A stretch of 64,000 nucleotides of DNA from CAYWLQ01 sp964458775 (GCA_964458775.1 CAYWLQ010000003.1:1-64000), one strand, 5' to 3'; positions 46,108 through 55,689 are shown, counted from the first letter of the stretch. The notes: generated by a model from the letters alone, not told the origin. Made by a program: numbers and translations.

Positions 46108-46315
46108 GTTAACTTCCTTTCTTCTTTTAAAAGCTAAAAACATTTGCGCAGATGATACCCCATTTGACGCAATAGGCAATGCACAAAAAAATTCTAATCA
46201 TGATGTCAATCGACCTTGCTTAGGATGCATAAGGAACAAGGCGCGCTAAAATAATTCAATGGATGATCGAGAGCCCTTCAGTTTGAACTAACAGAGGGAT
46301 TCAAAGAGAGCGGTA

Positions 46316-47779
46316 TTGCCGAAAAAGTATAAAAATGAAATCTATTCGGACGAGGATATAGAAACGGCAAGAATTATTCAGAGTCTGTTTTTGCATTCTC
46401 CCGCAAATGCGCGAGAATTGTTGATAAGGTTATCATCTCTAGACCTCTCGTTGATAAGAAGCGTGATCATTGATGAATTGGAAGCCGGTCATCTTGATGA
46501 AAAACAAGGTGCTTTGGTTGTTGCTGTATTGGATTTAATAGGTATCGGTGCGGAACGCCACAGACTCATGTCTATTGTAACCGATGATGAGTGTGAAGCA
46601 TATATTAGAATATTGGCAGCGATGTCCTTGATATCGTATGACCCTAGTATTATGAAATTCTTAGCTTCAGATGTAGGAACCGCTATTATAAATGATATAG
46701 TTGAAAAAAACCTTGCAGATATTCTTACCCTTCAACAATCGAATAGAATGGCGGACATTGTTTTTAGACTATTAAAAAGTAGAAGAAGAGACAGTTCTTC
46801 TATAGCATTGTTGAATCGCATTGAAGCATGTCGCATAGGTCTCGGCATTTCTTGTGCTGAAATGTATGCGTATTGCATAGATGCACCCGGTCTTTATTTT
46901 GTAAGAAACAAAATTCTTGAGTTCTTTATAGAAGAAGCGTCTGACGAAGGAATTGCTTTCTTGGAAGCCTCAAAAACTCAAGAACTTGGTGTTGACGAAA
47001 AACTCATTCAAGCAGCTTTGTTGCGATTGCGAAGTACAAGAATAGACGATAGAAGATGCAAGAGAAAGATAAAAGGTAAAGGCTTTATAAGCAATTGCGA
47101 TGCTGACGGAGGATATATTGCTGTCGGTATCTTTGAGAATCCTGATCAAACTGTAAGCGTATCAGAACTGTACATGAATGTTATGGGAGCAATATGTGAC
47201 GGTGTGCTTCATCCGAGATTGAGTCCTGTGTCAGCTGAAGCTGTGGTAAAGAGTATCTGTAAGGAGTCAGGTTGCTTTTTTGTTGAGGTTTCAATAGAGG
47301 AATGTGCTGCTGCTATTATTGACAATCCACAAACACCGTTGACAGCGCTTTGCCATGGAGATGATGAGTTAAAGAGAGCAACTCTAAGATTTTTAGAAGC
47401 ATATCCAATTGAAGAGTTTTCAAAGTTTTCTTTTAATCTTGTATCAATAACCGAGGAATCTGTTACCTCACTTCTTAATCGTCAAGAATATATTGATACG
47501 TGGATTTTTGACGTCTCAGATTTTGAATCAGAAAACATACCTTTACCCAACAACGCCGGACCGGACGATCAATGGATTTCACAAGCAGTAGAACGAATTG
47601 CTTCGTCTGGAAAACATAAAGAAATTGCTGCAATGGCGGAACATATGTCTAAGTGGCATGCCTGGAAAGGGGAAACAAGGCTTGCAAATCTCGCCGCGTC
47701 TTTAGCTGAAGAAATAAGACTATCTCCTGTCGACAGCTTTTTAATCAGATCTATGCTGGAAAGATCATGTATGCAGTAG
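46316..47779 (+). CDS. Hypothetical alpha-helical protein
   Basis: 487 residues, no signal peptide and no TM segment. The start is TTG at 46316 with GAGAGCGG ahead, and no ATG is close. The predicted fold is almost all helix in the first 230 residues, with HEAT-like alternation (LSLIRSVIIDELEAGHL; YIRILAAMSLISYDPSIM). A middle region (about 250-360) contains Cys (ICKESGCFFVEVSIEECAAAI). No known family was recognised and no catalytic pattern is clear. It lies between the OmpA-like lipoprotein and the TolC-like gene. Confidence 0.65.
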   Translation: MPKKYKNEIYSDEDIETARIIQSLFLHSPANARELLIRLSSLDLSLIRSVIIDELEAGHLDEKQGALVVAVLDLIGIGAERHRLMSIVTDDECEAYIRILAAMSLISYDPSIMKFLASDVGTAIINDIVEKNLADILTLQQSNRMADIVFRLLKSRRRDSSSIALLNRIEACRIGLGISCAEMYAYCIDAPGLYFVRNKILEFFIEEASDEGIAFLEASKTQELGVDEKLIQAALLRLRSTRIDDRRCKRKIKGKGFISNCDADGGYIAVGIFENPDQTVSVSELYMNVMGAICDGVLHPRLSPVSAEAVVKSICKESGCFFVEVSIEECAAAIIDNPQTPLTALCHGDDELKRATLRFLEAYPIEEFSKFSFNLVSITEESVTSLLNRQEYIDTWIFDVSDFESENIPLPNNAGPDDQWISQAVERIASSGKHKEIAAMAEHMSKWHAWKGETRLANLAASLAEEIRLSPVDSFLIRSMLERSCMQ

Positions 47780-47876
47780 GTAGAACTCGATTGGTCCGTT
47801 AATTTTCATGAATCAGTAGATACAGAATCTTTATTGTGATATCAAAATTGTAGAAGTAAATATAACGGATTATAAG

Positions 47877-49367
47877 ATGACAAAACAATTAAATTTTATT
47901 TGGATATGGAGTACGATAACTTTATTGACCTCGACAGTTGCTGTTTCAGAAGAACAGGACACTTCGGTCGGACCGAAGAAGCCTGAAGGCGTTAGTGCAC
48001 AATCTGAAAATGCAACGTTACTGACTCTTAAACAGTGTGTTCGTAAAGCATTGCAAAACAGTGCTAAGCTTAAAGCAGAAAGAGCGAGACTCACGGTTTT
48101 CGAGGAGCAGCAGGAACAACTATGGTGGCTGCCGTTTTCTAATTTCAATTTAACAGCCGGATTTACAGTTGTTCAAGATAACTGTGCCAGGCTGTCCGAA
48201 GACGGAGCTGTTACGGCATGTGAAGGGAATGACAATATCGGTTCGGTAAACGACTGGAAAGATAAGAAATGGGGTCCCAGTTTTCATGCGTCTTTTAACG
48301 GAGCAATTCCCATACCTTCATCGAGAAAACTTTGGCATGGTAAAAGGGCGCTGGAAGGTGCACGAGGTGCAAAAGAGGCTATGTATAAAACTTTTGAGCA
48401 TCAAATTGTATTTGACGTTCATAGGGCATACCATGCACTCATTGGAGCAAGAGAAATGCACTACACGCTCATCGAGGGCCGAAAGCATCTAAAAAAGGCT
48501 ATTGAGAAAGTTGAGGAAAATCTAGAAAACCAAGAAGGCACGGATACGCAAATTGACCTGGTAAAACTAAAAGTATTTGATGCCAAACTCGATGCAATGG
48601 AACAACAGGTTCTTCAAATTGAGAAAACAGCTCTTGCAGGCTTGAATTTTTTGGTGGGCACGGACAACAATCGTCGCATAGATATTGCAGATACTCCGCA
48701 AGAACCTATTGATATTAAGTTGAAACCTTTGGATGACTATAAAAAGACAGCCGTTGAGTCTAGACCTGAGTTTGAGGCACTTAGAAAGGGCATTAAAGCA
48801 CTCGAAAATAAATTAAAGATTTACAAGTCCGATTTTGCTCCGGATTTTGCGCTGACTTTCTCTTTTAGAAAGGGATATACACCTGGTGTAGAAATGGATT
48901 ACAACAACGGTTCAACGCCCTTTATTTTCAGCAACAGTTATAATTACGGAAGTATTGTGCCGGGGCTTTTTCTTGTAGGCAAAATGCCGCTTAATTTTGG
49001 AGTAAAAGTTCATAAGGTTAGAGAAGCAAAAGCTGAAATTCAAGCGCTGGCTTCAGATGAGAAGTATGCAATGGAGGGTATTTTACTGGAGGTTGAGACT
49101 TCGTATATTGAAGCAGAGTCGTTGCAAGAAGCAGTAAAGGCGCTAGATAAGTCAAAGCGACTCGCCAAGGGATGGCTGAATGCAGCGGTTCAAAATCAAA
49201 CCGTGGGAGTGGGTTCGTCCAATGATTTAAAGGACGCGCTCAAAGAGTTTTTCGGTATTGTTGCCGAATACCATTTAAGGATCAGTGAACTCAACACTGC
49301 TGTCGCCAAGCTGGAAAAAGCAGTCGGCAAAACTGTATTGCTGCCTCAGTCGGAAACCTCTGAATAA
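47877..49367 (+). CDS. TolC-family outer-membrane protein (orphan)
   Basis: 496 residues with a signal peptide (TLLTSTVAVSEE). Two repeats of the outer-membrane efflux protein fold are recognisable: LTLKQCVRKALQNSAKLKAERARL, then VKLKVFDAKLDAMEQQVLQ, and in the second half SRPEFEALRKGIKALENKLKIYKSDFAPDFALT. It has no pump or adaptor gene beside it, unlike the CzcC-like gene at 2028. It may serve a pump encoded elsewhere, or be a surface protein in its own right. The length fits the family. The Trp-rich WWLPFSNFNLT segment is typical of the first strand pair. Confidence 0.8.
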   Translation: MTKQLNFIWIWSTITLLTSTVAVSEEQDTSVGPKKPEGVSAQSENATLLTLKQCVRKALQNSAKLKAERARLTVFEEQQEQLWWLPFSNFNLTAGFTVVQDNCARLSEDGAVTACEGNDNIGSVNDWKDKKWGPSFHASFNGAIPIPSSRKLWHGKRALEGARGAKEAMYKTFEHQIVFDVHRAYHALIGAREMHYTLIEGRKHLKKAIEKVEENLENQEGTDTQIDLVKLKVFDAKLDAMEQQVLQIEKTALAGLNFLVGTDNNRRIDIADTPQEPIDIKLKPLDDYKKTAVESRPEFEALRKGIKALENKLKIYKSDFAPDFALTFSFRKGYTPGVEMDYNNGSTPFIFSNSYNYGSIVPGLFLVGKMPLNFGVKVHKVREAKAEIQALASDEKYAMEGILLEVETSYIEAESLQEAVKALDKSKRLAKGWLNAAVQNQTVGVGSSNDLKDALKEFFGIVAEYHLRISELNTAVAKLEKAVGKTVLLPQSETSE

Positions 49368-49535
49368 AAATAACAAACACTCCCTTTGCAACTGTGATTA
49401 TCACGGTGACTTGTACATCGAAAAAAAATATATTGAATACTGACATAACGCTGTCAGCAGCACTTTTGTATGCTCTCCTTAGAACACGAGAAGTTTGTTT
49501 TTACAGACTGTTCTCCTTAAAAAAAGGAAAAAAAG

Positions 49536-49943
49536 ATGAGAGTTAAAAAAAGTGTACCTCTGATAATTACAGACAAAGTAGAAGAGCAGAAAAATTTTTA
49601 CTGTGAAAACTTTGGATTTCACCCTCTCTTTGACAACGGGGACTATCTGGCTCTTGCATCGAATGACGGAAGCTGCGAAATTGCTTTTATGAAACCGTGC
49701 AAAACAGAATCGACAGGAGAAAAAATTAATTCGCCTAAAAGTCTTATCTTTTGTTTTGAAGTTGATAACACAGATGTCGAGTATGCACGTCTTTGTAAAA
49801 AGGGAATAGAGTTCATTCAAGTCCCTCAGGATAATCCGTGGGGAGACAGAAGTGCAATTTTGTCGGATACTATCGGCATCAGCATATATATATACAATGC
49901 TATTCCCATGACCGAAGAATTTTCTCAATTTGTAAAGGAGTAG
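49536..49943 (+). CDS. VOC (glyoxalase/bleomycin-resistance fold) protein
   Basis: 135 residues. Two beta-alpha-beta-beta-beta units of the vicinal oxygen chelate fold: PLIITDKVEEQKNFYCENFGFHP at the start and FEVDNTDVEYARLCKKGIEFIQVPQDNPWGDRSAILSDTIGISIYIY later. AAAAAAGGAAAA precedes the ATG. It is followed one base later by a YafY/WYL regulator, an arrangement that recurs in many bacteria. The substrate is unknown; metal ligands cannot be fixed from this sequence alone. Confidence 0.85.
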   Translation: MRVKKSVPLIITDKVEEQKNFYCENFGFHPLFDNGDYLALASNDGSCEIAFMKPCKTESTGEKINSPKSLIFCFEVDNTDVEYARLCKKGIEFIQVPQDNPWGDRSAILSDTIGISIYIYNAIPMTEEFSQFVKE

Positions 49944-49944
49944 A

Positions 49945-50628
49945 ATGCGTCGCGCAGATCGCCTTTTTTCTATTGTTCAGATTCTGCGAAACCGCAGTTT
50001 AACCACGGCCAAGTATCTGGCGGAAATTTTGGAGATATCTGAAAGAACCGTTTATCGGGATATAAGTGACCTGCTTTGCTCGGGAGTGCCTGTTATGGGC
50101 GAAGCCGGGGTGGGATATAGACTTGATAAGAGCTACAATCTACCTCCTCTAATGTTTACCAAGGAGGAAATTGAAGCCCTTGTTTTGGGAGCCGGCATCG
50201 TTAGAAGTTGGGCGGATCGAAATTTGGCTCGTGCAGCGGACCAGGCTATTTCGAAGATCGAAACCGTGCTGCCTCCTGTATTAAAGAACCGCATTAACAA
50301 CACGCCCTTGTTTGCTGTTAACTTTGCTCCGGATCAAAAACTGTCAGATCGACTAGTTCAATTGCGTGAAGCGGTTAACAGCATGCAAAAAATCAAGCTT
50401 ATCTATATAAGTGCCAAAGAAGAGAAAACAAAGAGAACGGTCCGGCCGCTTTGTCTTACCTTTTTTGCTCCGATATGGATGCTGACGGCATGGTGTGAGC
50501 TGCGCAAGGCCTTTAGAAACTTTCGTTTAGACCGAATAGATAACATTGCTGTTTGCGACATTCGATTCAAAGAAGAAAAAGGCAAAACGCTCAATGACTA
50601 TTTAATACAGATGAAGACTGAAAAATAA
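49945..50628 (+). CDS. YafY-type HTH_11/WYL transcriptional regulator
   Basis: 227 residues. N-terminal HTH_11 (about 1-60: RRADRLFSIVQILRNRSLTTAKYLAEILEISERTVYRDISDLLCSGVPVMGEAGVGYRL). A linker and a WYL-type ligand-binding domain follow (about 140-220: KIKLIYISAKEEKTKRTVRPLCLTFF, then WCELRKAFRNFRLDRI). It starts one base after the VOC gene and almost certainly shares its transcript, so it probably controls that gene. The ligand is unknown. Confidence 0.9.
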   Translation: MRRADRLFSIVQILRNRSLTTAKYLAEILEISERTVYRDISDLLCSGVPVMGEAGVGYRLDKSYNLPPLMFTKEEIEALVLGAGIVRSWADRNLARAADQAISKIETVLPPVLKNRINNTPLFAVNFAPDQKLSDRLVQLREAVNSMQKIKLIYISAKEEKTKRTVRPLCLTFFAPIWMLTAWCELRKAFRNFRLDRIDNIAVCDIRFKEEKGKTLNDYLIQMKTEK

Positions 50629-50698
50629 TGTGCGAGAAGTAGGAGAAGTATTAATATAGGTTGTTTCTTAAAAGCGATGTGAAATAGGATATACCGTA

Positions 50699-51526
50699 AT
50701 GAAGAGAGCGCTAAAGAGAATCTCGGATATCTGGATTGCAGAGGCAACCGTATTAGCTGTGATAGCGATAAATGCGGTTGCTATGCTTGTATCTTCTCTT
50801 TTTGAATGCGGCACAGTTTCACATTCGGTATGCAACAATATAGATGTCGCGTGCGTCGTCTTTTTTATTATCGAAACCCTGATCAAAATAAACCGCAAAG
50901 GAATACACGGCTATTGGAAGTCTAATTGGAACAAATTTGACTTTATTATCGTACTAATGAGCCTGCCCGTCTTTGTTGAACACTTTATAGAAATCCAAGG
51001 TTTTGGAGTTGTTCTTATCTTTCGACTTGGAAGACTCTTCAGGCTCTTCAGACTCCTAATGTTTGTTCCCAATATCGAACATATGGTTAACGGAACGGTT
51101 CGTGCATTAAAGGCTTCAATAGGTGTTTTTATTGCGCTGTTGCTTTTCAATTTAATTTTTGCCATCGGAGCGACCATTCTTTTCGGCCAAATAGCACCTG
51201 AGTATTTTGGAAATCCCTTTTTGTCTATATATTCAACCTTTAAAGTTTTTACGGTGGAGGGCTGGTACGATATTCCCGATTTGATAGCAGAAAGAGCAAA
51301 CAGTGATCTGCTGATAGTTGTAGTTCGTTCCTACTTTGTAATAGTGGTACTAGTAGGCGGAATTCTAGGTCTTTCTCTCGCCAATGCGGTGTTTGTCGAT
51401 GAAATGACAATGGATAACACCAAAGAACTCGAAGACAAAATAGACAAACTAATTACAGAGATGATCGAAATTAAAAAATCTATAAATTCTTCGACACGGT
51501 CACAAGACGAGCAAGAGCATACCTAG
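50699..51526 (+). CDS. One-domain voltage-gated cation channel (BacNav/BacCav type)
   Basis: 275 residues, six TM helices. S1 about 14-34, S2 about 48-64, S3 about 79-96 (NWNKFDFIIVLMSLP). S4 has four Arg spaced by three (Arg109, 112, 115, 118). S5 is about 138-163. A pore loop with filter TVEGWYD (Thr185-Asp191) follows, then S6 about 206-233. The tail (about 240-262) is a heptad-rich coiled coil, as in NaChBac-type channels, which work as tetramers. The Gly at filter position 4 differs from the TLESW of sodium channels. It is a free-standing gene. Confidence 0.88.
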   Translation: MKRALKRISDIWIAEATVLAVIAINAVAMLVSSLFECGTVSHSVCNNIDVACVVFFIIETLIKINRKGIHGYWKSNWNKFDFIIVLMSLPVFVEHFIEIQGFGVVLIFRLGRLFRLFRLLMFVPNIEHMVNGTVRALKASIGVFIALLLFNLIFAIGATILFGQIAPEYFGNPFLSIYSTFKVFTVEGWYDIPDLIAERANSDLLIVVVRSYFVIVVLVGGILGLSLANAVFVDEMTMDNTKELEDKIDKLITEMIEIKKSINSSTRSQDEQEHT

Positions 51527-51534
51527 GGGCTAGA

Positions 51535-51681
51535 TCATACAGGAACCTTTGTTTTTTGCGGGGGAACTCGAACGGGTTTCCCATCGAAAGCCTGAATCAG
51601 ATCGGTTCCGGTTTCGGCGGCTATTTTTTCGGCGCGCTTTCGAGCACGTTTGAGCGCGGTAAGAGCGGCTTTAGTTCCTGT
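51535..51681 (-). pseudogene. C-terminal remnant of a small basic protein
   Basis: A minus frame of 48 codons with no start codon ends with TGA at 51537-51535. Its product has a basic amphipathic helix (ALKRARKRAEKIAAETGTDL) followed by QAFDGKPVRVPPQK. The codon use is richer in G+C than that of the channel gene next to it and resembles the AlbA_2 gene that ends 48 bases away. An in-frame stop lies just upstream. It looks like the surviving 3' end of a short gene, possibly antitoxin-like, at the edge of the inserted island. Confidence 0.45.
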
Positions 51682-51728
51682 TCAAACCGACTATTTAGAT
51701 TCCTAAGTCATGGGTGTGCTCTCCGTAG

Positions 51729-52973
51729 TCAATGATTATCGACTATATTGGCCGCCCATATTACCAATCGCAACTCACTGTCGTCGATAACGCTGTATTC
51801 AGGAATCCGTCCGGACATTTTTTGACTTTCCGCCAAAATAATCGGTACGCCGTCCCCTCTTCGATCCATTAAAAACGTGCGGCCCAAAGCATCAGCCGGG
51901 TCTACTGAACAGCGCGCCAGTAGAGAGACTATCAATTCGTTCCGACTGTATTGGCGCATGCTCATGCTTTCCGGTGTAAGCGTATTGGCAAGCCCGCCGG
52001 GAACGTACAATTCCAGCCGGTCTTTGAACATATGGAGCCGTATGCGAGCACCGGCCATGGAATAGTCACGGTGGGCAACGGCATTGACCAGCGCTTCAAA
52101 CACAGCTCTTTCACTAAACTGTGAAAGCTCCCTTCGACTTTGACCTTTCACAGCGCGTATCTGCTGATTGCGACGCACAAAATGTAAAGCTTCCTTAACT
52201 TGATTGTCGAGGGTGCCCCCAAAATCGCGCGCATCATTTTGGTAATTTACATCTGCCCGTTCCCCTGCATAACTGACCGCCTGAATTTGCGCATGGGACA
52301 AACGTTGTTGAGGGTCGTTGCTGCATAGGAGAACGCCGCCGACTGTCAGACGCAAGGTTCCATCATCATCGTCGGCAACAATCCGCAACTTTCGCAGCAA
52401 AGTTTCATCAGCACCGGCATTGTCCCTTAGAAAACGACTTGCCAGATCTGAATTGAGATCTGTTATTTCGCTGCCGGATACCACGGTTTCGTCGAATCGA
52501 ATTACCCGACTTTGACTGCGTTCCTGGAACAAACGGGCGAGCACCTCAGGCTGCATTTCTCTTTTCGAGCTGCCGATACGGCGAAAGTATCCTCCCGGGC
52601 TTTTGTGAACAAACAGGCTCCTGTCCACTTCCACAGTGATAACCGGCACAAGCTTTCCGCTCGAATCGGACAGCTCCAGCTTTCGAATCATTGTATCCAA
52701 CGGCGGTTTAATAGAATCGTTGCATACCTCGCGAACCCAACCCTCGACAACATCGAGTCGTTCGATCGGTATGCCGAAAATTTCACGTGTCTTGTCATCA
52801 ACACCCAACACAAGTGTACCTCCGCGACCGTTTGCAAATGCAGCTAGCTCATCCGCAAAATCATCCCGATTGGGGGCTTTTACACGATCTCCCGCCAACA
52901 GGACTTGCTTCAATTCCAGACCGGAATCTTCGCCGAGGCGGATTCGTCTATCCAAACTGTCTTTATTATTCAT
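51729..52973 (-). CDS. AlbA_2 (Schlafen-like) protein with GHKL-type ATPase domain
   Basis: 414 residues. The AlbA_2 domain spans about 10-130: ESGLELKQV-like (DSGLELKQVLL), ELAAFANGRGGTLVLGVDD, FVHKSPGGYFRRIGSSKREM. A linker helix follows, and a HATPase_c_4-like domain spans about 270-400 (FEALVNAVAHRDYSMAGARIRLHMFKDRLELYVPGGL). Proteins with this pair are often annotated as putative transcriptional regulators or helicase-like; several are found in defence islands. Its start overlaps the PHP-SMC gene by eight bases, so the two are translated together. Confidence 0.85.
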   Translation of the reverse strand: MNNKDSLDRRIRLGEDSGLELKQVLLAGDRVKAPNRDDFADELAAFANGRGGTLVLGVDDKTREIFGIPIERLDVVEGWVREVCNDSIKPPLDTMIRKLELSDSSGKLVPVITVEVDRSLFVHKSPGGYFRRIGSSKREMQPEVLARLFQERSQSRVIRFDETVVSGSEITDLNSDLASRFLRDNAGADETLLRKLRIVADDDDGTLRLTVGGVLLCSNDPQQRLSHAQIQAVSYAGERADVNYQNDARDFGGTLDNQVKEALHFVRRNQQIRAVKGQSRRELSQFSERAVFEALVNAVAHRDYSMAGARIRLHMFKDRLELYVPGGLANTLTPESMSMRQYSRNELIVSLLARCSVDPADALGRTFLMDRRGDGVPIILAESQKMSGRIPEYSVIDDSELRLVIWAANIVDNH

Positions 52974-55689
52974 GGGTCGAATCTCCAGACTTCATAATTC
53001 GCCTATAGCGCATCTCGAATGCCTGCGCGCCGCCTTCCATGACACGACAGATTTCGTCTCTTACTTTTCTTTCCTGTAGACCGCCTTCGCATCCGATGTG
53101 CGTGGTTCCACCGCCGGGAACGAGTGACACGATCTGCTCCGCATCCCCATGTACCACGACGTTTGGATTGTGGGTTACCACGATAATTTGTCGCTCGGAT
53201 TTTGTCTCTCGAAGGCGTCGAACTACCAGTCCGTAAATCAGCGTGTTGTCCAAATCGTCCTCGGGCTGATCGAGAATGATCGGCTCTTTGCCATATCCAA
53301 GGACAAACGCGAGCAATGCAGCGGTTTTCTGTCCCGCAGAACCCTGTTCGATGGGCCTCCAAGCTCCACTTGATGTGGGCTCCTTGAATTTGACAGATAC
53401 AGAGTCCTCCGGAAGAAACAGCGCAAGGCGATCCAGCCGTTCCGGTTGGGTTTTCTGAAGTGCGTTTGCAAATCTGTGGTCTTTTACGCTCCATCCTTGG
53501 CGTTCATCAGAAACGAACGCATTCATTTTTTGAATGATCGCATCCAATGATTCATAGCTCCACGGTTGTTGATTCGTTGAAATTTGGTTTGCAAGTGAAT
53601 GATAGTCCTCTTCAAATTTCGCGGAAAACCCAAGGACACCTCTGAGAAATTGTTTAATAGTCTCTGTTGAACAAGACCCGCAGTACTCGACATCAACTCG
53701 GATCAGCTCACTTGTGCTGTTGCTGATAAGCGATTTACGTCGTGCGGTAAGACTTTTGCGCGTTTCTCTATATCGGCTGAGTACATTCTTCGCTTCTTTG
53801 TCTATTGTCTCAGCATTTGCACGCTGCTTTTCGAGACCGGCAATCTCCGTTTCGAGGCTCGCCGCCCTTTCAAGCAGCTCGCGGTATTCGTCAGGGCTTC
53901 CGATACCGGCACTTTCCAATTGCTCGGATACCTCCTGAAAAGCCGATTCGCTCGCGTGTACCGTCTCTCGCCAGACCGCCATATCCGCACCCGCCAGTAT
54001 GGTTTCGATAGTTGTTTTTGTATCCGCGATTTTTTGTACGACAACGGATTGCAAATCCATGACCACGGCGCGTGTAGCACTGTGCGCATTTAAAAGGGCG
54101 CGTATCCCAGGCGTATCCTCTTGTTCACCGCCGAGGTCGATATCTGCGGCCGCCAGCTCTTCGACCGATTGGCTGACACGCTCAATGCCTTCCATCGTGG
54201 TCTCAACGATAGCTGACCAAAAACCATCCAGGCGTCTTCGCTTTCTGTATTCTCCGAGAACTTGGGCATGGCCGCCTTGCTGCAATAGCAAGAGCTTGCG
54301 TTTCACGTCTTCCAAGATTGCTTTTCGTCCAGGAATATTTGAAGCCGACGCCCTCAATGAACGCGCATCGGCCCGCAAAGAGAGATATCGATTTTCGAGC
54401 TCTTTGAGTGTCCTACGAAGTTCGACACCGCGAACCTCCTCGCTGTCGTCGATAACAGTAAGCAGCGCATCGGGATCAAGCGCCAACTGAAAAAGCTGTT
54501 TTTGACTGTAGATTCGAACAGGAAACCGTTCCCATACATCTCCTTCTTCGATGACTCTTTCGTTTTTTTCACATCTGACAATAGCCGGAACAATTCCCTG
54601 TTGGTCCCACGTGACAACAAAACGCTCGCCGTCTTTTCTATAGAGAACTTCGACCACGGTATCCGGCGTCAGCAATCCCTCGTCCATGCGCCCGGTCGGC
54701 ACACGCACGCGCTTTTCATATGCGTCTCTCAGTGAATCTTTATCCTTCTCGCCGAGCTCGTTTTCACGCCGAAGCGCCGCTCGAATGAGGTCGACGGCGG
54801 TGGATTTGCCGGCGCCTCTACCGCCGATAATACTGCTCAACCATGGGTTGAATTGGATTTTTAAAGGACTTTGACGCCCCATGAATTTCGCTTTGGACAC
54901 CGAGACACTTTCGATAACGCAAGATGCATGTCGATTTGGGTCGGAAGACGCCAACTGCAAAGATGCATTGCCGTCGAGGAGAGAAAGCCGAAGCCCCTCG
55001 ATATTTGGGGTCGTCATCTTTACCCAAGTAAACCGTCGGCCCATTTCCGCTAACCGATGGCTGTCCGATCCGTGCAGCTGCGGAATTACTCGTTTGATTT
55101 CAGGTCGACTTCCATCCAACCATGTTGTATCGGTTGGGAAGGCCGGAACCGGCTCGACCTCCGCAGCAAGCAATCGCCGATGACACAATTCCTTGATACG
55201 CTGTTGGCCGTCGTGTTCTAGAAGACCGGAAGGCTTGTTGATGTGGGCTCCGATCACCAGAACATCGTCCCCGCCGATATCGAAGAGCTGTTCCACACTA
55301 AGAGACGACCGCGCGGCTTGTTCACCGCGAGAATCTACCGGGACGTGTGCTTTGGACAGCAGGTCATCCACATGCGAAGCGGCGCAGACCGGATCGAAAA
55401 TAAACAGTAAGTGCGTTCCGTCGCAAGCTGTCAGCTCAACGCCGGGAAATATCACCGGTGCGCCTTCAACTTCTACCGCTGCCGATTTCAGTGGGTCGAT
55501 TCCGGCGCTCGTGTTGTGATCGGTTACGGCAATCGCGTGAAGCCCCGCGTCGCGGGCCGCCTCAACCCATTTTTTCCAGTCCTTTGCATTTCTGTCTTCC
55601 TCCGGCATGAAATCATAGGATGCGAAGGTGTGCGCATGTAAATCTATTTTCCACCATCTAGACCCCGGCCAATTCCATGATACAGTCAT
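52966..55689 (-). CDS. PHP-domain SMC-like ATPase (TrlF/Ppl-type), probable anti-phage protein
   Basis: 907 residues. The PHP phosphoesterase domain (about 12-250) keeps all motifs: DLHAHT (His18, His20), VTDHNT (Asp57, His58), GVELTA (Glu85), His149 and GSDSH (Asp209, His211). An SMC/RecF-like ATPase follows: Walker A GGRGAGKST (about 289-297), a coiled coil through the middle (about 450-720), signature GSAGQKTAALLAFVL and Walker B IILDQPEDDLDN with the H-loop VVTHNPN. This is the TrlF/Ppl arrangement that has been linked to phage defence. GGAGGT precedes the ATG. Confidence 0.9.
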   Translation of the reverse strand: MTVSWNWPGSRWWKIDLHAHTFASYDFMPEEDRNAKDWKKWVEAARDAGLHAIAVTDHNTSAGIDPLKSAAVEVEGAPVIFPGVELTACDGTHLLFIFDPVCAASHVDDLLSKAHVPVDSRGEQAARSSLSVEQLFDIGGDDVLVIGAHINKPSGLLEHDGQQRIKELCHRRLLAAEVEPVPAFPTDTTWLDGSRPEIKRVIPQLHGSDSHRLAEMGRRFTWVKMTTPNIEGLRLSLLDGNASLQLASSDPNRHASCVIESVSVSKAKFMGRQSPLKIQFNPWLSSIIGGRGAGKSTAVDLIRAALRRENELGEKDKDSLRDAYEKRVRVPTGRMDEGLLTPDTVVEVLYRKDGERFVVTWDQQGIVPAIVRCEKNERVIEEGDVWERFPVRIYSQKQLFQLALDPDALLTVIDDSEEVRGVELRRTLKELENRYLSLRADARSLRASASNIPGRKAILEDVKRKLLLLQQGGHAQVLGEYRKRRRLDGFWSAIVETTMEGIERVSQSVEELAAADIDLGGEQEDTPGIRALLNAHSATRAVVMDLQSVVVQKIADTKTTIETILAGADMAVWRETVHASESAFQEVSEQLESAGIGSPDEYRELLERAASLETEIAGLEKQRANAETIDKEAKNVLSRYRETRKSLTARRKSLISNSTSELIRVDVEYCGSCSTETIKQFLRGVLGFSAKFEEDYHSLANQISTNQQPWSYESLDAIIQKMNAFVSDERQGWSVKDHRFANALQKTQPERLDRLALFLPEDSVSVKFKEPTSSGAWRPIEQGSAGQKTAALLAFVLGYGKEPIILDQPEDDLDNTLIYGLVVRRLRETKSERQIIVVTHNPNVVVHGDAEQIVSLVPGGGTTHIGCEGGLQERKVRDEICRVMEGGAQAFEMRYRRIMKSGDSTHE

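Noticed and set aside
49408..49418. GTGAT-T-ATCAC inverted repeat as an operator
   Set aside because: Five-base arms this short are expected by chance in AT-rich DNA, and it is far from the next start.
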